From: Chloroflexota bacterium
Lineage (GTDB): Bacteria > Chloroflexota > Anaerolineae > Anaerolineales > VGOW01
Assembly (NCBI GenBank): GCA_016197225.1
Contig: JACPWC010000117.1
Location: 1-54,607, forward strand
Reading direction: 5' to 3'
Length of the DNA: 54,607 nucleotides
Shown: one piece after another, positions 24,736 to 32,671 of the stretch
Numbering within the stretch: the first letter of the stretch is position 1
How the letters are laid out: the number at the start of each line of letters is the position of its first letter
Notes under the pieces: generated by a model
Told to the model about the DNA's origin: nothing
The model's database searches: none
The model's input: only the letters and a program-made list of their open reading frames with translations
Position numbers and translations under genes: made by a program

Positions 24736-25953
24736 ATGGACACCGAGACCAAGTTCCAACTCGTCTCATCGGAGATGCAATTTGAACCGGCAGAAGAAAC
24801 GCCTCTGACCGGCAATCCCGGATCGCAAATCCAAAATCCGCAATCGAAAGGCCCCTGCGGCGTCTCCCCCGCCGACTGGCAGAAACTCACTCGCGGCCAA
24901 AAGGTCTTCGCCCCCATTCACATGGCGGCCATGCCCGGCGGCCAACGCCTGCCCATGCTCAAGACCATGCTCACCACGGCCTGCGAGCGCGACTGCTTCT
25001 ATTGCCCGTTCCGCGCCGGTCGTTCGTCAATGCGCCGCGCCACCCTCAAGCCCGACGAGATGGCGAAGACCTACGCCGAACTTAATCGTGGCGGCGTGGC
25101 TCAGGGCATCTTTCTCAGTTCCGGCATCATCAAAGGCGGCGTCAGCACGCAGGACAAGCTGATTGACACGATTGAGATTCTGCGGCGCAAGCACAATTAT
25201 GGCGGCTACGTTCATCTCAAGATCATGCCCGGCGCGGAAAAGGATCAGGTCTTTCGAGCCATGCAGTTGGCTGACCGCATCTCGGTGAACCTCGAAGCGC
25301 CCAACGAGAAGCGCCTGCCCGCTCTGGCCCCGCCCAAAATTTTCTTCGACGAACTGCTCCAGCGTTTGCAATGGGCAAACGAAATACGCAATACGCAACA
25401 CGCCTCGCTCGGCTGGAAAGGCCGCTGGCCCTCCCTCGTCACCCAGTTCGTCGTCGGCGCGGCGGGCGAGTCCGATCTGGAAATTCTTTCGACCACCGCT
25501 TACCTTACCAAACAGTTGCGCCTCGCCCGCGCCTACTACTCGGCCTTCCACCCGGTGCGCGACACGCCGCTCGAAAACACGCCGCCCGAAGACCCCTGGC
25601 GCGAGCACCGCCTCTATCAATCTTCGTTCCTGCTTCGCGATTACGGTTTTGATCTCGAAGACATGCCCTTCACCCAGACCGGCAACCTGCCGCTGGATGT
25701 TGACCCCAAGCTGGCCTGGGCCAGCCAGCATTTGGCCGACTCGCCGGTGGAAGTGAATCGCGCCGACCGCCGTTCTCTCCTCCGCATCCCCGGCATCGGC
25801 CCCAAAACCGCCGACTCGATCCTCGCCGCCCGCCGCCGGGGCGCACTCCGCGATTTGCGCGACCTCAAAGCCATCGGCGCTCTCGCTAATCGCGCCGCAC
25901 CGTTTGTGTTGTTGGATGGCAAGAGGCCGGCGTTGCAGATGAGTTTGTTTTAG
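24736..25953 (+). CDS. Radical SAM protein with helix-hairpin-helix domain
   Basis: In this 405-residue protein the iron-sulfur motif CERDCFYC is at about residue 78-85, followed by the radical SAM barrel (FLSSGI, HLKIMPG, SVNLEAP). The C-terminal HhH (LLRIPGIGPKTADSILAAR, about 345-375) suggests nucleic acid binding, so a DNA or RNA modification/repair role is plausible. Relatives are annotated as putative DNA modification/repair radical SAM proteins. Two stretches, SQIQNPQSKG (about 30-40) and EIRNTQHAS (about 216-224), are encoded by repeat sequence also found between genes. An alternative start is ATG 24775. Confidence 0.85.
   Translation: MDTETKFQLVSSEMQFEPAEETPLTGNPGSQIQNPQSKGPCGVSPADWQKLTRGQKVFAPIHMAAMPGGQRLPMLKTMLTTACERDCFYCPFRAGRSSMRRATLKPDEMAKTYAELNRGGVAQGIFLSSGIIKGGVSTQDKLIDTIEILRRKHNYGGYVHLKIMPGAEKDQVFRAMQLADRISVNLEAPNEKRLPALAPPKIFFDELLQRLQWANEIRNTQHASLGWKGRWPSLVTQFVVGAAGESDLEILSTTAYLTKQLRLARAYYSAFHPVRDTPLENTPPEDPWREHRLYQSSFLLRDYGFDLEDMPFTQTGNLPLDVDPKLAWASQHLADSPVEVNRADRRSLLRIPGIGPKTADSILAARRRGALRDLRDLKAIGALANRAAPFVLLDGKRPALQMSLF
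24822..24845. repeat. Repeat embedded in radical SAM gene (first)
   Basis: ATCGCAAATCCAAAAT within the coding region is the complement of ATTTTGGATTTGCGAT at 35323-35340, between the SpoU methyltransferase and FtsK-like genes. Translated as SQIQNPQS near the N-terminus. Confidence 0.6.
25380..25400. repeat. Repeat embedded in radical SAM gene (second)
   Basis: ATACGCAATACGCAACA is the complement of one arm of the palindrome at 22636-22699. It is translated in frame as EIRNTQHA in a loop between two conserved segments of the barrel. Confidence 0.6.
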
Positions 25954-26193
25954 AGAAGCCACTCAGCCGGGAAGGAACGAATTCGTTATATCCTTGAATT
26001 CGTTGTAGTGTGGAACGAGCCTGAGCAGTTGCGTTGAGGTGGGGCGCTCTAATCCGCCCACAACCCCTGGTTCTAAGTTGCCCTTGATTCTGCCGGGGCG
26101 CTTCCCCTACAGAACCAAAGGTAGTGTTTTGAACAACGCTGCCCAGCGGATTAGAGAACTCAACCCGGCCTCAACCTTAGCTTTCAAAGCAGT

Positions 26194-26221
26194 TTGCCCC
26201 CTCCAACATTTCGAGTATGAT
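26194..26221 (+). promoter_or_regulatory. Promoter of KAP-FGE gene
   Basis: TTGCCC (26194-26199), a 16-bp spacer and TATGAT (26216-26221) precede ATG 26228 so closely that the mRNA would begin at or next to the start codon. The rest of the 25954-26193 gap has an open frame in phase with the gene but no domain similarity. Confidence 0.5.
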
Positions 26222-26227
26222 CACTTC

Positions 26228-28414
26228 ATGCCCCACCTCCTCACCCCGCGCATCCTCCACGACCTGCCGCTCGACCAGCCGGACGACGTGGCCGAGTTCA
26301 ACTTCCACGAATACACCAACACCTTCGCCCGCCTGATTGCCGACCCGGCCACGCGCACGCCGCTGGTCATTGGCGTGAGCGGCAAGTGGGGCAGTGGCAA
26401 GACGACGCTCCTGCGTACCTTGCAAGCCAAGCTGGACGAGACTCAGGCCCTCAAAGAAAATCTGTCGAAGCTCTCGTTTGCCAACGACGACGACGAGAAC
26501 AAAAACTTCCGCCGATGCCGCACGGTCTGGTTCAACGCCTGGAAATACGCCGACGAGGACGAACTGCTGGTGGCGCTGGTGCGCGTGATCGTGCAGACCA
26601 TGTCGGAAGATAGTATCGTCTCTCAAGTTTTGAGCAAATTGAACGACCCGGCCTATCCTCGCCGCGACGTGGTCGCCACCGTGCTCAGTTGGTTCGCCAT
26701 CAAACTGCCCGGCGATGTCGAAGTTGGCCTGAACACCGGCACGCCCAAAGAAACGCCCTTCGCTCAAAAGACGGCCCTGCTCGATTTGTTCATGGAAACG
26801 TTCGATCACTTGTTGGCGGTTTGGGTGAGCGGCAACCTGTTCGAGAAAAAGATTGACCCGAAGCGCAGTGTGGTAGCCGTGTTCATTGACGACCTTGACC
26901 GTTGCCTGCCCGACAAAGCGGTGCAGGTGCTGGAAGCCATCAAGCTCTTCCTCGACCGGCCCGGCGTGGCCTTTGTGCTGGCCGCCGACGAAGACGCAGT
27001 GCAGGCCGCGATTGAAGCGCACTATCAAACACAGAAGATAACCGGTCAGCGCGCCGCCGACTATCTCGAAAAGATTTTTCAGGTTCGCTTCGGCTTGCCG
27101 CCGCTTTCTTCCTCGCAGGCCGCCGGTTATCTTGCCACGAACCTGGGCAAGCTGGACGATCAACTTACGCAGAACCTGGACTTGATCATTGCCGGGGCTG
27201 AAGCCAACCCCAGACTGCTCAAAACCTTCGTCAACGACCTCAACGTCAACTGGGCAATCCTGCAAAACGCCGGGCTGGCCGAGGGCACTTCGCAAGCCGA
27301 CTTTATGCGCTGGCTGGCCCTCAACCGGGTCAGCCCGGCCTTTGGCCTGAAAGTCCGCGAATTGCACAAGGACTCGCGGCTCGACTTCATTCGCGACGCG
27401 GCCAAGTGGGTGGACGACCGGAGCCACAAGACCGGCGAGTTTAGCGAGTGGGAAGGCTACGAGCACCGCCGCCTGCGCGACGTGCTAAAACGGATTGCGT
27501 TTTCGGCAACCGTGACGCCGGATGTTTTGGATCGGTTTATCTTCTGGGGCGCGCCAGTTGTACAAACACTAGTGGAAAAGGAGGGAGCAATCTCGGCTGG
27601 GGTCGGGTTGAGCGGCGAAGTGTCAGTGACTCGCGCCGAGGCCGAAGTGAGACGCACTGTAGAACTTGCCCGCATTGCCGCCGACCCCTCCCTGCCCGAT
27701 TATTGGATTCCAATTCCCGCCGGCAAATTTGTGATGGGTAGCCGAGACGACAACAAACAGGCGCGAGATGACGAGCGCCCACAGCACACAGTTGAGATTC
27801 CTTATACTTATCGCATCGCCCGCTATCCAGTCACCAACGCCGAGTTTGCCGAGTTTGTTCAAGCGGCAGGTTACAAATCCGATGCAGTGAAAGCCGACTT
27901 GCCCGATCATCCCGTCGTCAACGTCTCCTGGCGCGACGCGCAGGCTTACTGCAAATGGTTGACTGAGAAGCTTCGCGCTGAGGGAATAATGGGCGCAAAA
28001 GAGATTGCCCGCTTGCCGACCGAGGCCGAGTGGGAGAAAGCGGCACGTGGTGAATATGGCAAGGAGTGGCCGTGGGGCGACGAGTGGGATGCAAGCAAAT
28101 GCAACTCCCGCGAAGGCGGGCCGGGAACGACAACACCCGTTGGAAAGTATTCCCCTCAAGGCGACAGCCCTTACGGCGTGGCCGACATGGCTGGCAATGT
28201 GTGGGAGTGGTGCCAATCGAAATATGCACCGTATCCTTACAAGGTAGACGATGGCCGAGAAGATTTAGCTGGCGACGAACGCCGGGTGTTGCGGGGCGGT
28301 TCCTTCTTCGGCTACGTTGGGGGCGCCCGCTGTGCTTTCCGCTACGGGCACTACCCGTACAGCAGGTTCAGGAACCACGGTTTTCGGGTGGCGGCGTCCC
28401 CGTTCCAACTCTGA
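26228..28414 (+). CDS. KAP P-loop NTPase fused to FGE-sulfatase (C-type-lectin fold) domain; putative DGR target
   Basis: From ATG 26228 the protein has 728 residues; a longer in-frame start (26039) adds unsupported sequence. Residues 1-370 are a KAP NTPase: GVSGKWGSGKTT (Walker A, about 52), VWFNAWKY, VFIDDLDRC (Walker B, about 216) and NPRLLKTFVNDL. Residues about 490-728 form a formylglycine-generating-enzyme-like domain (PAGKFVMGS, RYPVTNAEF, RLPTEAEWEKAARG, NVWEW, VLRGGSF, GFRVA). The end of this domain carries an aromatic-rich patch with NNC codons, the hallmark of regions diversified by diversity-generating retroelements. KAP-FGE fusions are known from NTP-dependent conflict systems. 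No membrane segment is obvious, although KAP proteins often have one. Confidence 0.88.
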   Translation: MPHLLTPRILHDLPLDQPDDVAEFNFHEYTNTFARLIADPATRTPLVIGVSGKWGSGKTTLLRTLQAKLDETQALKENLSKLSFANDDDENKNFRRCRTVWFNAWKYADEDELLVALVRVIVQTMSEDSIVSQVLSKLNDPAYPRRDVVATVLSWFAIKLPGDVEVGLNTGTPKETPFAQKTALLDLFMETFDHLLAVWVSGNLFEKKIDPKRSVVAVFIDDLDRCLPDKAVQVLEAIKLFLDRPGVAFVLAADEDAVQAAIEAHYQTQKITGQRAADYLEKIFQVRFGLPPLSSSQAAGYLATNLGKLDDQLTQNLDLIIAGAEANPRLLKTFVNDLNVNWAILQNAGLAEGTSQADFMRWLALNRVSPAFGLKVRELHKDSRLDFIRDAAKWVDDRSHKTGEFSEWEGYEHRRLRDVLKRIAFSATVTPDVLDRFIFWGAPVVQTLVEKEGAISAGVGLSGEVSVTRAEAEVRRTVELARIAADPSLPDYWIPIPAGKFVMGSRDDNKQARDDERPQHTVEIPYTYRIARYPVTNAEFAEFVQAAGYKSDAVKADLPDHPVVNVSWRDAQAYCKWLTEKLRAEGIMGAKEIARLPTEAEWEKAARGEYGKEWPWGDEWDASKCNSREGGPGTTTPVGKYSPQGDSPYGVADMAGNVWEWCQSKYAPYPYKVDDGREDLAGDERRVLRGGSFFGYVGGARCAFRYGHYPYSRFRNHGFRVAASPFQL
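28304..28378 (+). other. Putative DGR variable region within KAP-FGE gene
   Basis: Between the conserved RGGS and GFRV, the codons TTC TTC GGC TAC ... TTC CGC TAC GGG CAC TAC ... TAC AGC ... TTC ... CAC keep C at the third base while the first two vary. This is as expected if AAC codons of a template were mutated at adenines. The encoded residues are mainly Phe, Tyr and His, as in diversified lectin-fold surfaces. No template repeat or reverse transcriptase is visible in this window, so a DGR would have to act from elsewhere. Confidence 0.5.
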
Positions 28415-28472
28415 ACTCTGGCTACTCTGAACTCTGGGGACTCTGGGCCGCTGGTCTCTGAGGGGGTGGGGT

Positions 28473-28499
28473 CTGGGGCGGGGGTGTCCCCCGCCCCAG
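28473..28499. repeat. 12-bp GC hairpin downstream of putative variable region
   Basis: CTGGGGCGGGGG (28473-28484) pairs with its complement (28488-28499) around TGT, 59 bp after the KAP-FGE stop. Known DGRs need a hairpin just behind the variable region for efficient retrohoming; this may be its counterpart, or simply a GC-rich terminator without T-run. Short CTCTGAACTCTGG repeats lie between the stop and the hairpin. Confidence 0.5.
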
Positions 28500-28539
28500 C
28501 GGTGAAGATGATTTGAAGTAGTAAGGAGTGGGTAGCTGG

Positions 28540-28651
28540 CCCCTACCCCGGCCCTCCCCCGCTGGAACTGCACCAGCAGGGGAGGGAGTTGACTCCCCTC
28601 CCCTGTCCCGCGTGATGTTCGCGGGACGGGGGAGGGGCTGGGGGTGGGGGC
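28540..28651. repeat. Multi-hairpin repeat, copy A, left of DUF559 gene
   Basis: A 112-bp element has outer arms (CCCCTACCCCGGCCCTCCCC with GGGGAGGGGCTGGGGGTGGG), an inner hairpin GCTGG/CCAGC, a second hairpin of purine/pyrimidine tracts (AGGGGAGGGAG/CTCCCCTCCCCT) and a third (GTCCCGCG/CGCGGGAC). It is a direct repeat of copy B (29051-29158). The third stem differs in sequence from copy B but stays paired, which indicates structure is maintained. Confidence 0.85.
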
Positions 28652-28670
28652 AGTACGCGGTAAATCAACT

Positions 28671-29042
28671 ATGCCCAATCAACCTCCCAAACGCATGCGC
28701 GCCCCTCGTGTGATCCAGGAACGCGCCCGGCAACTGCGCCGCGAAATGACGCCCGCCGAAAAGAAATTGTGGGCGCGGCTCCGTTTCGACCAGCTTGACG
28801 GCTTTCAGTTCCGGCGGCAACACGCCGTCGGCAACTTCATCCTCGATTTCTTCTGCGCGAAGGCCAAGCTGGTGGTGGAGTTGGATGGCGACTCACATGC
28901 CGATCAGGTTGAGTATGACGAAGAGCGAACGAAGTGGTTGAACGAGCAGAAGCACTACCGAGTCATCCGGTTTACAAATCGTGAAGTGAATGAGAATATT
29001 GAGGCAGTGGTGGAAAAGATAAGAGAAGAGTTGAAGGGGTAA
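28671..29042 (+). CDS. DUF559 endonuclease-like protein flanked by structured repeats
   Basis: This 123-residue protein starts at ATG 28671. The core is the DUF559 pattern: LRREMTPAEKKLWARLR, GFQFRRQHAVGNFILDFFC and LVVELDGDSHADQ, followed by RFTNREVNENIEAVV. This is a Vsr/restriction-endonuclease-like fold with conserved E..D/E acids. The gene fills the space between two direct copies of a ~110-bp multi-hairpin repeat almost exactly (19 bp before the start, 8 bp after the stop), which makes the trio look like one mobile unit. A nuclease acting on the repeats is an inference. Confidence 0.85.
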   Translation: MPNQPPKRMRAPRVIQERARQLRREMTPAEKKLWARLRFDQLDGFQFRRQHAVGNFILDFFCAKAKLVVELDGDSHADQVEYDEERTKWLNEQKHYRVIRFTNREVNENIEAVVEKIREELKG

Positions 29043-29050
29043 GGCAACAG

Positions 29051-29158
29051 CCCCCACCCCGGCCCTCCCCCGCTGGAAGAACGCCAGCAGGGGAGGGAGC
29101 GGACTCCCCTCCCCTGCGACGTGTTCCTCGTCGCGGGGGAGGGGCTGGGGGTGGGGGC
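29051..29158. repeat. Multi-hairpin repeat, copy B, right of DUF559 gene
   Basis: Same layout and orientation as copy A: CCCCCACCCCGGCCCTCCCC outer arm, GCTGG/CCAGC, AGGGGAGGGAG/CTCCCCTCCCCT, then GCGACG/CGTCGC instead of copy A's third stem, and GGGGGAGGGGCTGGGGGTGG as the closing arm. It begins 8 bp after the DUF559 stop and ends 22 bp before the next gene. Confidence 0.85.
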
Positions 29159-29180
29159 CGAGTCGCGGAGACCAACAGTT

Positions 29181-29855
29181 ATGATCGCCCTCATCGGCGG
29201 CAACGAATTTAGAGAGAACTGTCGCGAGATGGATCGAGCGCTCTTAGCTCGACTCGGCACGAGCGCGCGGGTGCTGGTGATTCCAACAGCCGCCGCCAAC
29301 GAGTCGCCGCGGCAGGCGGCCAACAACGGCGTGGCCCACCTCAAACGGCTGGGCGCGAAAGCCGAGCCGCTCTACGTCATTCAGCGCGACCACGCCCAAG
29401 CGGACGAGATGGTTGCCGCTATTCGAGAGGCGAAGGGCGTGTACTTCAGCGGCGGCGACCCCGTGCATCTGTTGGAAACTCTGCGCGGCACGAAAGTGTG
29501 GCGGGCCGTCGTCGAGTTGAGCGAGCGCGGCGGACTGGTGGCCGGGTCGAGCGCGGGGGCGATGGTGATGGGCGGCCAGATGTGGACGCCGGGGGCGGGA
29601 GCCGGTTGGCGCGAGGGGTTGGGCCTGGTTCCAGGGCTGGCCGTCATTCCCCACCATGCCACCGTAGCAACCCGCTGGAACGCGGCCAAAATGCGAGAGT
29701 CGCTCGCCCCCGAAGTCACGCTGGTCGGCATTGACGAAGCGACGGCGGTCTTGTTCCCCGATCATTTGGTGCTGGGCGAAGGTGAAGTGACGGTCTACAC
29801 GTCCGAGCCGAAAACTTATGCCTCAGGAAAGTTAGTTGCGGAGAAGTTGGATTGA
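29181..29855 (+). CDS. Peptidase S51 / cyanophycinase-like protein
   Basis: This 224-residue protein starts at MIALIGGNEFRENC. It has the S51 class-I amidotransferase-like fold with VLVIPTAAANES, YFSGGDPVHLLETL and nucleophile GSSAGAMV (Ser near 121), then IPHHATVATRWN (His). Relatives are dipeptidase E and cyanophycinase, which cleave Asp- or Arg-Asp-containing dipeptides; the substrate here is unknown. The upstream region is occupied by repeat copy B, so the promoter may lie inside the repeat. Confidence 0.82.
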   Translation: MIALIGGNEFRENCREMDRALLARLGTSARVLVIPTAAANESPRQAANNGVAHLKRLGAKAEPLYVIQRDHAQADEMVAAIREAKGVYFSGGDPVHLLETLRGTKVWRAVVELSERGGLVAGSSAGAMVMGGQMWTPGAGAGWREGLGLVPGLAVIPHHATVATRWNAAKMRESLAPEVTLVGIDEATAVLFPDHLVLGEGEVTVYTSEPKTYASGKLVAEKLD

Positions 29856-29992
29856 TGCGAATCTCTAATCCGCCCCTTGACCGGATTCTTTCATTGCCTT
29901 TGGTCAACACCGTGTAAAGAACCCCCAACTACCTAACCACCCAACAATCCACTTCCTACCACCTCCGCCGCTTTTTGGCTATACTTAACCGC

Positions 29993-31297
29993 ATGACAGC
30001 ACTCGACCCGGCGCGTGAAAACGCGGATCTCAAAGCTCAAGTTGCCCTGCTGGCCCGCCTGGTCGAAGTCAGCGTGACTCTTAGTTCGACTCTGGATCAG
30101 CAACAACTCATCACCTACATCATCAGCGCCGCCGCCGAACTCCTCAACTCCGAGACGGCTTCCATTCTGCTCTACGACTCCAAACTCAACGAATTGCGCT
30201 TCGCCGCCGCCACCGGCACCGACCCCAAAGAGCTGGCCAAGATTCCGGTGCCGCTCGACGGCAGTATCGCCGGCTCGATCTTCCGCGAGAACAGGCCGGT
30301 GATCATCAACGACGTGAGCAAAGACACCCGCCACTTCCGGCAAGTGGGCGACAAAGTTAACTTTCAATCGAAGTCGCTGGTGGGCGTGCCGATGCGGATC
30401 AAGGATCGGGTGACGGGCGTGCTGGAGGCCCTGAACAAGAAAGACGGCCGGACCTTCACCGAAGCCGACTCGCGAGTGCTGGCCATTCTCGCCTCCCAGG
30501 CCGCCGTCGCCATTGAAAATGCGCGGCTGATTGACGCTCTGCAAAAAGCCTACAACGATCTCGGCAAGCTCGACAAGATGAAGGGCGACTTCATCGCCAT
30601 CGCCTCACACGAACTGCGGACGCCGCTCGGCGTGATTCTGGGCTACGCCACGTTTTTGCGCGAAGAGGCCAAAGGTGAAGCGGGCGAGTACGCCAAAGCC
30701 GTGCTCGACTCGGCCATTCACATGCGCAAGCTCATCGAAGACATGACCAACCTGCGCTTCCTCGAAGTGGGGCAAATGTCGCTCCGCCGCGAGCCGGTGG
30801 ACATGCGCCGCTTGATGACCGAAGCCCGCAACGAAATGCTCTCCCTGGCCGACGCCAAGAATCAAACCATCCTCGTCCAGAACGGGCAAGGGCCGCTCAT
30901 CGTCCACGCCGATCGCTCCAAGCTGGCGGCGGTGATGTCCAACCTGCTCACCAACGCCATCCGTTACACACAGGAAGGCGGAAAGATCGAAATGAGCGGG
31001 TTCATGAAAGGCAACGAAGCCTGGGTGGCGGTCAAGGACAACGGGCGCGGCATTCCCAAGCGCGATCTGGAAAATATCTTTCAAGGCTTCTTTCAGGTGG
31101 AAGACCACATGGTTCGCAAGAGCGGCGGCATGGGCCTGGGTCTGTCCATCGTGCGCGGCACGGTGAAACTGCACGGCGGGCGGGTGTGGGCCGAGAGCGA
31201 AGGTGAAGGCAAGGGCGCCACGTTTATTTTCACCCTGCCCATGGCCGGACACACCGGCATTCTGCCTCAGCCGTCGAACATCTTCGAGCAAACGTAA
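29993..31297 (+). CDS. GAF-domain sensor histidine kinase
   Basis: This 434-residue protein starts at MTALDPARENADLK. An N-terminal coiled segment, one GAF domain (about 20-180), HisKA with SHELRTPL (His near 205) and HATPase with NLLTNAIRYT, DNGRGIPKRD and GMGLGLSIVRG are visible. No membrane segments and no neighbouring response regulator, so it is an orphan cytosolic kinase. TATACT ends 7 nt before the ATG, suggesting a leaderless mRNA. Confidence 0.9.
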   Translation: MTALDPARENADLKAQVALLARLVEVSVTLSSTLDQQQLITYIISAAAELLNSETASILLYDSKLNELRFAAATGTDPKELAKIPVPLDGSIAGSIFRENRPVIINDVSKDTRHFRQVGDKVNFQSKSLVGVPMRIKDRVTGVLEALNKKDGRTFTEADSRVLAILASQAAVAIENARLIDALQKAYNDLGKLDKMKGDFIAIASHELRTPLGVILGYATFLREEAKGEAGEYAKAVLDSAIHMRKLIEDMTNLRFLEVGQMSLRREPVDMRRLMTEARNEMLSLADAKNQTILVQNGQGPLIVHADRSKLAAVMSNLLTNAIRYTQEGGKIEMSGFMKGNEAWVAVKDNGRGIPKRDLENIFQGFFQVEDHMVRKSGGMGLGLSIVRGTVKLHGGRVWAESEGEGKGATFIFTLPMAGHTGILPQPSNIFEQT

Positions 31298-31332
31298 GGG
31301 CGTATTTCAAGTCGGCGGCAAAGGTTTGTATT

Positions 31333-31371
31333 AGACCGACGCGGTACGCTAGGCGAAAACCGCGTCGGTCT
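31333..31371. terminator. Bidirectional hairpin between convergent genes
   Basis: AGACCGACGCGGT (31333-31345) pairs with its complement (31359-31371). It lies between the histidine kinase stop and the convergent DUF711 stop. The stem is strong but there is only a weak T-rich tail, so termination efficiency is uncertain. Confidence 0.45.
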
Positions 31372-31380
31372 CCTTGCAAC

Positions 31381-32604
31381 CTACGTCGCCCGGTGCGCCA
31401 GATCGAACGCCTCGTCCCCGCCCAGCGCGCCGCCCAACGGGCGCGACTTGTGAGCCAGCACTCTCCCGTTCGCAAAAAAAGGAAAACTAAATGACAGCTC
31501 GTCCCCGGCCTGCTTGCCAGGCATGGGCATGAGCCGCGCCGTGAGCGGCTTGTTCAGGCGCAGGGCCAGCGCGGCCACGTCGAGCAAAATGGGGGCCAGC
31601 TCGGCGGGCGAAATATCGCCGGGCAGGGGAACCGTATCCAGCCCCGTGCCACACACGGCGGAATACAACAGCAAGTCGGAAACCCCCATCAACCCCTCGG
31701 CGCTTCTTGCCGCCAGCACGTTGTCCTCCAGCACCGGCAGGAACAAACCGGAGAACCCGATCCGCTGAAACCGGGCGCGTTGCAAAGCGTCGGTGATGAA
31801 AGCCGCCGCCGCCAGCGTGCCGGATGCGCCCGCCGCGCCCACGCCCAAAGCCTCTATCGCCGTTCCAATGGATTTATCGGACGACGGAAACGGAGCCGGC
31901 GAAAAATCAATCCCCGCAAACCGCACACTCTTCGCCCCGCCGATCTTCTTGGCGACGCTGTGGATTCGCCGGGCCTGATCCTCGATGGACTCGATCAGGC
32001 GCGAACGCGCCTCGGCCAGCGACTTGACTCCGGTGAAAGCCGTCACTGCTAAATCAGCCGACTCGGTCGCAATCCCGAACGAAGCCGGGCCGCCCTCGTG
32101 GTAGCCCGACGGCATGAACGGGATGCCCGGCTCCACGTTGGCCAGGGCGGCAAAACGCAAGTTGCCCAAACCGTCCGGGCTGATTGCCGCGCAACGGTGA
32201 ATGATCTTCGCCGCCAGTTGAATGGCTTGCAGGCTGATGCCGCTGAGCGGCGAGGCAATTACGCCGGCCACGAAAATATTCTGGGTGGCGGCGATCACGT
32301 CGGGGATCATGTCGTAGTAGGCCGCCGGGTCGGAGGGGCGAGCCACCCCGAGCGAGGCGTAGTCAATGCTGTGGACGAAACAGATCGCCTCCAGGTCTTG
32401 CGCGTACTTCACCGCCTCGCCGATTGACGTTTTGCCGAAAGTGCGCCAGAGCGGCGGCAGGGCCAGCCGGGTGGTCTGCACATTGAAGCCGGCCGCCTCG
32501 AAGGCCTGGCGGGCCTCACCCAAAAACCGCCCGGCGTAAGCAATGCGGCTCTCGTCGAGCGGAAAATCGGAATCGGTGAAGTAGGTGATGGAGCGGATGT
32601 TCAT
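31381..32604 (-). CDS. DUF711 (UPF0210) family protein
   Basis: This 407-residue protein begins MNIRSITYFTDSDFPLDE and contains the family's Gly/Ala-rich stretches (GVGAAGASGTLAAAAFITDAL) and AVCGTGLDTVPLPGDI. Structures of related proteins show a pyruvate-formate-lyase-like barrel without the glycyl radical; the function is not established. It stands alone, convergent with the histidine kinase. The 3' end is close to the hairpin at 31333. Confidence 0.82.
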   Translation of the reverse strand: MNIRSITYFTDSDFPLDESRIAYAGRFLGEARQAFEAAGFNVQTTRLALPPLWRTFGKTSIGEAVKYAQDLEAICFVHSIDYASLGVARPSDPAAYYDMIPDVIAATQNIFVAGVIASPLSGISLQAIQLAAKIIHRCAAISPDGLGNLRFAALANVEPGIPFMPSGYHEGGPASFGIATESADLAVTAFTGVKSLAEARSRLIESIEDQARRIHSVAKKIGGAKSVRFAGIDFSPAPFPSSDKSIGTAIEALGVGAAGASGTLAAAAFITDALQRARFQRIGFSGLFLPVLEDNVLAARSAEGLMGVSDLLLYSAVCGTGLDTVPLPGDISPAELAPILLDVAALALRLNKPLTARLMPMPGKQAGDELSFSFPFFANGRVLAHKSRPLGGALGGDEAFDLAHRAT

Positions 32605-32622
32605 GGGCTTAGAGATTGGAGA

Positions 32623-32667
32623 TTAGAGAATTGGAGATTGGACGCCTTCCAATCTCCAATTCTCTAA
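32623..32667. repeat. Perfect 20-bp AATTGGAGATTGG-type inverted repeat
   Basis: TTAGAGAATTGGAGATTGGA (32623-32642) pairs perfectly with 32648-32667 across a 5-nt loop, in the gap between the DUF711 and S9 genes. Related sequence is at 39790-39820 (gap) and inside coding regions at 24012-24037 and 34718-34752. Confidence 0.8.
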
Positions 32668-32671
32668 GTCT

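Noticed and set aside
26177-27466. 429-codon antisense frame opposite the KAP domain
   Set aside because: The KAP motifs on the plus strand are unambiguous and the antisense translation is shadow-like.
28415-28670. DGR reverse transcriptase or template repeat next to the KAP-FGE gene
   Set aside because: The gap holds only short repeats and hairpins, and none of the neighbouring proteins has reverse transcriptase motifs; the DGR, if any, must be elsewhere.
28540-29158. The two DUF559-flanking repeats as a CRISPR array
   Set aside because: There are only two copies, about 110 bp long with internal hairpins and a gene between; no spacer pattern or cas genes.
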